From SELP01 sp035969385 (GTDB lineage: Bacteria; Pseudomonadota; Alphaproteobacteria; Rhodobacterales; Rhodobacteraceae), in contig NZ_JAYKKJ010000005.1 of NCBI RefSeq assembly GCF_035969385.1, forward strand, positions 186,001 through 250,000: a stretch of 64,000 nt of DNA, written 5' to 3'. Made by a program: the position numbers and the translations under genes. Shown here piece by piece: positions 58,086 to 64,000 of the stretch. The notes beneath the pieces are model-generated. The model made no database searches. It worked only from the letters and a program-made list of their open reading frames with translations, and was not told the DNA's origin. Each line of letters opens with the position of its first letter. Position 1 is the stretch's first letter.

Positions 58086-59033
58086 TCACAACACCCGAAG
58101 CCGCCCGTCCAGCCATGGTCGGGCGGCGATTTCCGGACCGACGATCTGATCCTGCAGCAGCCCGCGCAGGTGTTCGGCGACTGTTGCGGGCATCGCCCCC
58201 AACACCCCTTGCCGCGCGGTCAACTGGATCACCCGCGCCATGGGCGCAAAGGGCAGCGGCAGAATCTCCACATCCCTGTTGAACCGCTGCGCCCGCGACA
58301 GGGCCAGCGGGGTCAGAATCGTCCACCCGGTCCCGCCCGCCACCATCGCAAGGATCGCGTGGTAGCTGTCCAGTTCGAACCGGTAGCCGAGGGTCACGTG
58401 TTCCCGTGCCAGATGGGCCGCAATGGTCCGGCCCATGTGATGCCGCGTGGTGTATTGGATCAGCGGCATATCGTCGAAGGCCGCCGCCCCCTGCCCCTTT
58501 GGCACGGCGGCGACAAAGGGTTCCTCCAACAGGCGGTGCACCTCCATCCCCGCGCCGGTGGCCCCCATGTCGGCGGCGACGACCACGTCCAGCGCCCGTT
58601 CATCCAAAAGGTCATACAGCCGATGCGACGCTCCGGTTTCCAACAGGAACTGGCATTGCTTCAATTCCTCTCCCATCCGCGACAGAAGCGCCGGGGTCAC
58701 GTCGGCATCGAAGTCTTCGATCATCCCAAGGCGGAAGCGGGTCAGCCGGGACATATCCGACAGGGCCAGTTCGGCACGGGCCTGTTCCGCCTCGTTCAGG
58801 ATCGCATTGGCGCGGCGCAGAAAGATTTCGCCCTTCGGGGTCAGGCCGATGGGCCGTTGCCCCCGGTCCAGAAGGTCCACGCCGATCGCCGCCTCAAGGT
58901 TGGTCAGTTGCTGGGATACCGTCGCGACGGAGGTGTCCAGCCGCCGCGCCGCCGCCGAGATGGAGCCTTCGGCCGCCGTGGCCACGAAAACCTCGATCCC
59001 CCATAGCGTGATACGCCCCTCGGTTCTGGCCAT
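58086..59033 (-). CDS. LysR-family transcriptional regulator
   Basis: A 315-residue regulator. The N-terminal helix-turn-helix is VFVATAAEGSISAAARRLDTSVATVSQQLTNLEAAIGVDLLDRG; the C-terminal two-lobed domain follows (from about 90). Its stop abuts the aminotransferase stop on the other strand. It may control the divergent or neighbouring genes; the target and inducer are unknown. Confidence 0.92.
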   Translation of the reverse strand: MARTEGRITLWGIEVFVATAAEGSISAAARRLDTSVATVSQQLTNLEAAIGVDLLDRGQRPIGLTPKGEIFLRRANAILNEAEQARAELALSDMSRLTRFRLGMIEDFDADVTPALLSRMGEELKQCQFLLETGASHRLYDLLDERALDVVVAADMGATGAGMEVHRLLEEPFVAAVPKGQGAAAFDDMPLIQYTTRHHMGRTIAAHLAREHVTLGYRFELDSYHAILAMVAGGTGWTILTPLALSRAQRFNRDVEILPLPFAPMARVIQLTARQGVLGAMPATVAEHLRGLLQDQIVGPEIAARPWLDGRLRVL

Positions 59034-59093
59034 GCCTGCCCTTTCTGACTGTGTCGGCGCAGGCTAGGCCCGGCGCCGCGCGGCGACAACCGC

Positions 59094-59315
59094 CTATCCT
59101 TCGACCGCCTGCCCGAAGATGGCGATCACGAACCCAAGACCTGCCAACAGGCCAAAGCCCGCAGCCCGCGCCACCTGCCGTTGGTTCAGCGCGGACAGCG
59201 CGGCAATCCCCGCCTGCAAACCGTAGTAGACGGCGAAGGCACGGCTGGCGATGGCGATGATCTGGAACACATCCGCCGCCCAGGTCAGAACCAACCCGGC
59301 CCCGATCAGCAGCAT
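59094..59315 (-). CDS. C-terminal fragment of split membrane transporter
   Basis: A 73-residue hydrophobic frame: VLTWAADVFQIIAIASRAFAVYYGLQAGIAAL then a last helix FGLLAGLGFVIAIFG. The start codon follows the preceding TAA directly (TAAATG), in the same reading frame. It reads as the last two helices of the protein upstream, not as an independent gene, although reinitiation could make it separately. Confidence 0.6.
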   Translation of the reverse strand: MLLIGAGLVLTWAADVFQIIAIASRAFAVYYGLQAGIAALSALNQRQVARAAGFGLLAGLGFVIAIFGQAVEG

Positions 59316-60290
59316 TTAGCCCTGAACCGGCCGTACCCGTCCGCCCGTCAGTTCCTGCACCAGCCCACCTGCCCCGCCCGTATCGGCCACCGCCGCGCTG
59401 AACTGCGCCGACAGGGCCGCCGCGATCAGCAAGGGCGGCAAGACCGGCGCCACCAGCCCCATCATGTCGATGATTGCGGTTTCCGACAGCGGGACCTTGC
59501 CCGTAGGGAACAGGAACACCAGAAGCGAGATATAGGCCATGTAGATCCCGGCCGAGAGCCATTGCGCCCAACGCATGGACCGAATCCGCAGGTCTGCCGA
59601 ATAGGTATTGCCAAGGTAGCGCGAGGTTTCGAACCCCTGCACCGTGACGATCAGCCCAAAGGCCAGCGTCACAGCGGCCCACCCCGTCGTGACGGCCGGG
59701 TTGATGACAAGATCGCCGGTTGTCGCCTGTTGGCCGAAATGCACCGCCAATCCCGCCAGCAGCCCCGCGATGATCGCCAGTTTGATCCCGACCGAGGTTT
59801 GTTCCAGCCCCTCCAGCGCCCGAAACCCGCCAAACAGCGCGGCACCAAGGATCACCCCGTAGATCAGGGTCGTTACCCATCTGGCGGCACTGTCGGGGGC
59901 ATCGGGCCAAAGGTTGGTGGCGAAAGCGCCAAACAGGTTCAGGTAGTAGGCAACCGAGATGACATAGGCCAGCGCCAGCGCCCAGGCCGCCAAAGTCTCG
60001 ACCTGTTCGGTCCGCGCATGCCGGGGCGGGTCGGTATCAATCCGGGCAATGTTGAACCGGATCGCCGCCCCGAACCCATAGGCAGCAAGGCAAAGCGCGG
60101 CCATGACCAGCGGAGCCCAGACCCCGAAATTGTCATCCAGCACCGGGCCAAGAACCAGAAATCCGGACCCAATGATCGACGCAAGCGGGGTGACCGTCGC
60201 TTTCCACCCATCGGCCCGCCGCAATCGCGGCCAAAGCAAGAGCGCGGCGGTCAGCCCAACGCCGATCAGAACCGCAAGGGTGGTTCCCAT
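59316..60290 (-). CDS. Membrane transporter of the APC-like fold, interrupted by in-frame stop
   Basis: A 324-residue protein with about nine transmembrane helices (e.g. TPLASIIGSGFLVLGPVLD; WALALAYVISVAYYLNLFG; WVTTLIYGVILGAALFGGF; IKLAIIAGLLAGLAVHFG; VTLAFGLIVTVQGFETSRYLG). The last helix is followed by FSAAVADTGGAGGLVQELTGGRVRPVQG and a TAA at 59318-59316, then the frame continues for two more helices. Family members keep these helices in one chain, so this looks like a nonsense mutation (Tyr codon to TAA) or a sequence error. Substrate unknown. Confidence 0.7.
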   Translation of the reverse strand: MGTTLAVLIGVGLTAALLLWPRLRRADGWKATVTPLASIIGSGFLVLGPVLDDNFGVWAPLVMAALCLAAYGFGAAIRFNIARIDTDPPRHARTEQVETLAAWALALAYVISVAYYLNLFGAFATNLWPDAPDSAARWVTTLIYGVILGAALFGGFRALEGLEQTSVGIKLAIIAGLLAGLAVHFGQQATTGDLVINPAVTTGWAAVTLAFGLIVTVQGFETSRYLGNTYSADLRIRSMRWAQWLSAGIYMAYISLLVFLFPTGKVPLSETAIIDMMGLVAPVLPPLLIAAALSAQFSAAVADTGGAGGLVQELTGGRVRPVQG

Positions 60291-60322
60291 GTCGATCCGT
60301 TTCCGGACCCGTCAGGGCCCTG

Positions 60323-60871
60323 CTACTTGGTCATCCGCGACAGTTTTTCCTGCAAGGCGGCCAGTTCGCGTTTGATGTCGTCCAGCCCTTCCCCCTTGCC
60401 TTCGTCTTCCGACGGTTGCGGGGACGAGGTGCCCATCATGCCCCCGGTCATGGCCTTGAAGAAGGCTTCCTGCTGGGCGCGCATCGCCTCGAAGCCCGGC
60501 AGATTTGCCATCGGGTTCGCCTTGCCCATGTTTTCCATCATCTGGCTTTGGCCCTCGCGCAGCATGTCAAAACTGGCGGCAAGGAATTGCGGCACGATCG
60601 ACGAGGCCTGGCTGGTATAGCTGCGCACAAGATCGGTCAGCACATCCACCGGCAGCACACTTTCGCCGCGGCTTTCGTGTTCGGCGATGATCTGCAACAG
60701 GTATTGCCGGGTCAGGTCATCGCCGGACTTCAGATCGACAATCTGCACTTCGCGCCCTTCACGGATGAAGGCGGCGATATCTTCCAGCGTTACATAATCG
60801 CTGGTTTCAGTGTTGTAGAGACGGCGGCTGGCGTAGCGCTTGATCAAAAGCGGCTTCATTTGCTCGGCCAC
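60323..60871 (-). CDS. phaR: PhaR, polyhydroxyalkanoate synthesis repressor
   Basis: Senses PHA and represses phasin and other pha genes. A 182-residue protein: LLIKRYASRRLYNTETSDYVTLEDIAAFIREGREVQIVDLKSGDDLTRQYLLQIIAEHE is the DNA-binding PHB accumulation regulator domain. The C-terminus is rich in Met, Gln and Gly. The start is GTG 60871 with GGGGAGGATC upstream, before a CTGC-N4-GCAG site at 60914-60925 for autoregulation. Confidence 0.95.
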   Translation of the reverse strand: MAEQMKPLLIKRYASRRLYNTETSDYVTLEDIAAFIREGREVQIVDLKSGDDLTRQYLLQIIAEHESRGESVLPVDVLTDLVRSYTSQASSIVPQFLAASFDMLREGQSQMMENMGKANPMANLPGFEAMRAQQEAFFKAMTGGMMGTSSPQPSEDEGKGEGLDDIKRELAALQEKLSRMTK

Positions 60872-60913
60872 GGCGATCCTCCCCAGAATATTGCGGCATT
60901 GCAGAGAAGGCTA

Positions 60914-60925
60914 CTGCGCCTGCAG
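60914..60925. promoter_or_regulatory. PhaR-type site upstream of phaR
   Basis: CTGC-GCCT-GCAG matches the CTGC-N3/4-GCAG pattern of PhaR operators known in Rhodobacter. It lies 43 bases upstream of the phaR start, which suggests autoregulation. Confidence 0.6.
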
Positions 60926-60960
60926 CACGCTGTGAAGCACTTTTGAAAAGAAACCCCGCA

Positions 60961-60994
60961 AAAGCAAAAGGCGGCCCGCGTTTTACGGACCGCC
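60961..60994 (-). terminator. Terminator after phaP
   Basis: On the minus strand GGCGGTCCG and CGGGCCGCC form a 9-bp stem (one G-U) around a 7-base loop, followed by TTTTGCTTTT. It lies 50 bases past the phaP stop and before phaR. Confidence 0.8.
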
Positions 60995-61044
60995 TTTCCA
61001 GGTGCCGGGATCGAGGGAGGACGACCCCGGCGATGTCTTGAGCC

Positions 61045-61527
61045 TTACTTCGCGGCTTCGGTGGCCTTCTTGGTCGCCGTGGTGACTTCGGCAGCGGCCT
61101 TCTGGGCAGCGGCGGTCAGGTCGGCGGTGGCCTTCTGAGCGGCAGAGGTCATTTCTTCCGAGGTCTTCTTGCCAGCGGCGAGAACCAATTCGAGGGTCTC
61201 GGTCTGCACCTTGCGGGCGATCTCGGCATAGGCGGCCATGTGCTCGGCAGCGGCTTCGGCCGAAGCGGAGGCGAAATCGGTCATCGACTTGGCGTAGTCG
61301 GCCGGGTCAGCTTTCGCCTTGGACACGGTGGCCAGCTTGGCGAGGGTGTCGTTGGCCCATTTGGCGGACAGGTCGGTCGACTTCTTGGCAGCGTCAAGGG
61401 CAACGCCCGACAGCTTTTCGGTCAGCGAAGTCTGGGTCTTGAACGCGTCTTCCATGGCTTTGGTGTCAACCGGGAAAGCGCCCATCATGTCTTTGAAGAC
61501 GGCGGTGAGGTCTTGGGTCTTGGCCAT
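61045..61527 (-). CDS. phaP: Phasin
   Basis: Coats PHA granules and controls their size. The 160-residue helical protein has a phasin domain (VFKDMMGAFPVDTKAMEDAFKTQTSLTEKLSGVALDAAKKSTDLSAKWANDTLAKLATVSK) and an Ala/Lys/Thr-rich C-terminal tail (TAAAQKAAAEVTTATKKATEAAK) like PHA-binding histone-like tails. Three PhaR-type sites lie upstream, so it is expected to be PhaR-repressed. Confidence 0.92.
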   Translation of the reverse strand: MAKTQDLTAVFKDMMGAFPVDTKAMEDAFKTQTSLTEKLSGVALDAAKKSTDLSAKWANDTLAKLATVSKAKADPADYAKSMTDFASASAEAAAEHMAAYAEIARKVQTETLELVLAAGKKTSEEMTSAAQKATADLTAAAQKAAAEVTTATKKATEAAK

Positions 61528-61625
61528 TGTCGTAACCTTTCAGGTGTCTCGCGGACCGTTGCGAGGGAGAGATCAGGGAGGGAGGAGCCCCGGTCCGCCG
61601 TGAATTTCTGACACCAATATGCATG

Positions 61626-61685
61626 CTGCGATGCAGCATTTCAAGTTTTTTCTGCGCTGCAGCAAAAAGAATTCTGCGCATGCAG
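61626..61685 (-). promoter_or_regulatory. Three PhaR operator sites upstream of phaP
   Basis: CTGC-GAT-GCAG (61626-61636), CTGC-GCT-GCAG (61652-61662) and CTGC-GCAT-GCAG (61674-61685) are three dyads with 22-26 base centre spacing. They match the known PhaR recognition pattern (CTGC-N3-GCAG) and lie 99-158 bases before phaP, just after the phaC stop. Confidence 0.85.
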
Positions 61686-61707
61686 CAAAATCAGAGGTTT
61701 AGTCGGC

Positions 61708-63513
61708 CTAGAGTTTGGGCGCGGCCGTTACATAGGTTCCCGGCGCGTGGCAGATCGGCTCGAATCCCGGTCCACCCGGTGCCCGCGCAGGAACCTGCTT
61801 GCCCGATTTCCCGGCCAGCCAGGACTGCCACTTCGGCCACCACGATCCTTCATGCGCATCGGCCGAGTCGCGCCAGTCCTCTGCCGTCAGCCCCAGTTCC
61901 GGGTTGGTCCTGTGGCCGTATTTCTTCTTGGCTGGCGGGTTCACGATCCCGGCGATATGGCCGGACCCCGCAAGGATGAATGTCTTGTCCTTCGATCCCA
62001 TCTGCTGAACCCCGCGGTAGGAGGATTTCCACGCCGCGATATGGTCTGTCTCGCAGGCCACGGCGCACAACGGTACGGTCACGTCCTTCAGATCCACAGT
62101 TTCCCCGCAAATGTTGAACCCACCCGCGGCCAGTTGGTTACCCTGACACAACTCGCGCAGGTATTGGATCGCCATCTTGCCGGGCAGGTTGGTCCCGTCG
62201 CCGTTCCAGAACAGAAGGTCGAATGCGGGAGGCGCCTCGCCCATCATGTAGCTTTTGATCGCGGGCTTGTAGATCAGGTCATTCGACCGCAGGAAGGAAA
62301 AGGTGCGCGCCATATAGAACCGGTCAAGAATGCCGGTGGCGGCGCATTCCGCCTCCAGCCCATCGACGAAATCATCGGCAAGAAAGACGCCCACTTCGCC
62401 CGGGTCCGAGAAATCTGTCATGGTGGTGAAAAAGGTCGCGGAATTGACAGAGGTATCCTTGCGTTTCTTCATGACCCCAAGCGTGGCGGACAGGGTCGTG
62501 CCGGCGATGCAATAGCCGACCGTGTTTACCTTCTTGGTGCCGCAGATGGCCTTGGCAGCCTCGATCGCGGCCAGATACCCTTCTTCCACGTAGGTATCGA
62601 GGGTCACATCGGCATAGCTGGCGTCGGGGTTGACCCAGCTGGCCACGAAGACGGTGAAGCCCTGATCGACCACCCATTTGATCAGGCTTTTCTGGGCGTT
62701 CAGGTCAAGAATGTAGAATTTGTTGATCCACGGCGGGAAGATCACGAGCGGAATCTCGTGCACGGTTTCGGTCGTGGGGGTGTACTGGATCAGCTCCAGC
62801 ATCCGGTTGCGGAACACGACCTCGCCCGGCGTGGTGCCGATGTTTTCGCCCACTTTGAAGGCGGATTTATCGGCAAGGCTGACGATCAGCTCGCCCTGGT
62901 TCGCCTCCAGATCACGCACTAGGTTTTCAAGCCCGTCGACAAGGCTTTGGCCCTGCGTTTCGACGGCCTTTTCCAAAGCGTCGGGATTGGTGGCAAGGAA
63001 ATTAGTCGGCGCCAGCATATCGACGATCTGCTGACTGAAATAGTCCAGCCGCTGTTTGTCCTTCTCGGACAGGCCCTCAAGATCGCCCAGCGATTCCTTC
63101 ATCGCCTCGGCGTTCAGCAGGTATTGCTGCTTCATGAAATTGAAGAACGGATGGCTGTCCCACAGAGGGTTGGAAAAGCGCGGATCGGACGGGCCGGTGT
63201 CCTCGGGCGGTTCCAGCTTGCCATGGGCGATCTGGTTCTGGGCCTCGACGTAATGCTTCAGCGTCTTGCCCCAATACCCCACCTGATGTTCGATCATCTT
63301 GGCCGGGTTGTGCATCATTTCCGCCATGTAGGCGGTGGCCGCTTTCATATACAGGTCCTGCCCCGGCCCCTGCAGCGAGGCGGGAACGTTGCGCTTATGC
63401 GACATGACCTTGGCCAGACGCTTGGTCAGACCCTCCAGCTTTTCAAGGTTTTCTTCCAACTTGCCGAGGTCTGCGGCCCCTGCGGCATCCTGATCAAATT
63501 CATTTGTTGTCAT
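61708..63513 (-). CDS. phaC: Class I polyhydroxyalkanoate synthase
   Basis: Polymerises (R)-3-hydroxyacyl-CoA into PHA. The 601-residue protein has the PhaC N-terminal domain and the alpha/beta-hydrolase core with nucleophile C335 in VGYCIAGTT (lipase-like box), catalytic Asp in CETDHIAAW and His in SGHIAGIVNPP. The motif WNPDASY-like WVNPDASY is in a conserved loop. It is class I by size and lack of PhaE. It diverges from phaZ and precedes phaP. Confidence 0.96.
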   Translation of the reverse strand: MTTNEFDQDAAGAADLGKLEENLEKLEGLTKRLAKVMSHKRNVPASLQGPGQDLYMKAATAYMAEMMHNPAKMIEHQVGYWGKTLKHYVEAQNQIAHGKLEPPEDTGPSDPRFSNPLWDSHPFFNFMKQQYLLNAEAMKESLGDLEGLSEKDKQRLDYFSQQIVDMLAPTNFLATNPDALEKAVETQGQSLVDGLENLVRDLEANQGELIVSLADKSAFKVGENIGTTPGEVVFRNRMLELIQYTPTTETVHEIPLVIFPPWINKFYILDLNAQKSLIKWVVDQGFTVFVASWVNPDASYADVTLDTYVEEGYLAAIEAAKAICGTKKVNTVGYCIAGTTLSATLGVMKKRKDTSVNSATFFTTMTDFSDPGEVGVFLADDFVDGLEAECAATGILDRFYMARTFSFLRSNDLIYKPAIKSYMMGEAPPAFDLLFWNGDGTNLPGKMAIQYLRELCQGNQLAAGGFNICGETVDLKDVTVPLCAVACETDHIAAWKSSYRGVQQMGSKDKTFILAGSGHIAGIVNPPAKKKYGHRTNPELGLTAEDWRDSADAHEGSWWPKWQSWLAGKSGKQVPARAPGGPGFEPICHAPGTYVTAAPKL

Positions 63514-63623
63514 ATTAACCTCTTGGGCCTAATTTGCAGGTGCAGCATAACCGCCGGAAGTCGACGGCCATGCAGTAACCGTTTGAAGCGCCCCCGCCGG
63601 GGGCCGGCGGCAGGAGAGCTTAC

Positions 63624-64000
63624 ATGAAGTATATGTTCACTTACGACCTCATGGAAAGCGCCCGCAACACCAACCAATGGTTGGGGGCGACGGCGCGGGC
63701 TTTTGCCGCATATCCGGGCATGGCCGCAACGGCCAACCCGTGGATCGACTGGATCGGTGCCTGGGGCGAGGTGACGGAACGCACCTTCGAACGGATGGTC
63801 GCGAAACCCGACTGGGGCATTTCCGCCGTGACCGGCGAGGATGGCAAGGACCATACGGTTGTCATTGAAACCCGTGTCTCCCGCCCTTTCGGAGACCTGA
63901 TCCATTTCAAGGTGCCGGGCCGCCGCGCCCGCAAGCGCCGGGTGATGCTGGTCGCGCCGATGTCGGGCCACTACGCCACGCTGCTGCGCAAGACCGTGAT
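63624..64000 (+). CDS. phaZ: Intracellular PHA depolymerase, 3' truncated by window
   Basis: The N-terminal 125 residues only. They begin MKYMFTYDLMESARNTNQWL and continue AAYPGMAATANPWIDWIGAWGEVTERTFERMVAKPDWGI, then RVMLVAPMSGHYATLLRKTV, all matching the intracellular PhaZ family of alphaproteobacteria. AGGAGAG precedes the ATG at 63624. The gene degrades stored polyester and is divergent from phaC. It runs off the right edge. Confidence 0.9.
   Translation, partial: MKYMFTYDLMESARNTNQWLGATARAFAAYPGMAATANPWIDWIGAWGEVTERTFERMVAKPDWGISAVTGEDGKDHTVVIETRVSRPFGDLIHFKVPGRRARKRRVMLVAPMSGHYATLLRKTV

Noticed and set aside
1..64000. CRISPR arrays, prophage, insertion sequences or integrases
   Set aside because: No direct-repeat arrays, transposase-like or phage structural proteins, or attachment sites were found on either strand.

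Overview
The window is a dense, GC-rich stretch of an alphaproteobacterial chromosome. Everything points to Rhodobacterales (the Rhodobacter/Paracoccus/Roseobacter group): a Paracoccus-type sox cluster with SoxCD, ALA synthase HemA, a class I PHA cluster with PhaR and a TGC-rich PhaR operator, a GAAC-N7-GAAC type LexA box, a PleD-like diguanylate cyclase next to a DUF3572 gene, and a tRNA-His that lacks G-1 and has A73. There is no CRISPR array, prophage, insertion sequence or rRNA operon.

Layout. 1-4 kb: a truncated membrane protein, a YegP-like protein, NAD kinase, glyA and a DUF817 membrane protein. 4-12.2 kb: a leftward sugar-uptake locus (LacI regulator, binding protein, two permeases, a beta-propeller glycosidase, ATPase), with a BetC-like sulfatase upstream whose 5' end is broken by a stop codon. 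12.2-15.5 kb: a small gene relic, a conserved small protein, an esterase, hemA and a DUF302 protein. 15.5-24 kb: the sox cluster, soxVWXYZA-CD leftward and soxS-soxR-soxT rightward. soxB is absent from its usual place between soxA and soxC, where a strong terminator lies instead. 24-29 kb: an RND permease and its adaptor. 29-34.3 kb: tyrosine phosphatase, DUF3572, a PleD-like cyclase with a degenerate receiver, and an EF-hand / ECF sigma / membrane protein / CpxP-like gene set. 34.3-38.1 kb: DUF983, NUDIX, EamA transporter, fatty acid desaturase and a divergent XRE regulator. 38.1-43.2 kb: a carnitine-to-betaine operon with its divergent CdhR-type regulator. 43.2-60.3 kb: mixed genes including an aldo/keto reductase, MFS transporter, RluD, tRNA-His, a large helical-repeat protein, LexA-boxed mmcB, uronate dehydrogenase, ferredoxin, an amine oxidase, a DegT aminotransferase, a LysR regulator, and a membrane transporter split by an in-frame stop. 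60.3-64 kb: phaR, phaP and phaC leftward, with phaZ starting rightward and running off the end.

Working together. The sox genes would oxidise reduced sulfur in the periplasm under control of SoxR, an ArsR-family repressor with the cysteine pair expected of a persulfide sensor; palindromes sit in both intergenic regions where SoxR would be expected to bind. The carnitine operon converts L-carnitine to glycine betaine and acetoacetate. The pha genes store carbon as polyhydroxyalkanoate under PhaR. Hairpin-rich repeats containing GGTGGGT/ACCCACC arms occur at five junctions, all between convergent transcription units, and probably act as bidirectional terminators. Two genes (the sulfatase and the split transporter) carry in-frame TAA codons that look like recent inactivating changes or sequence errors.
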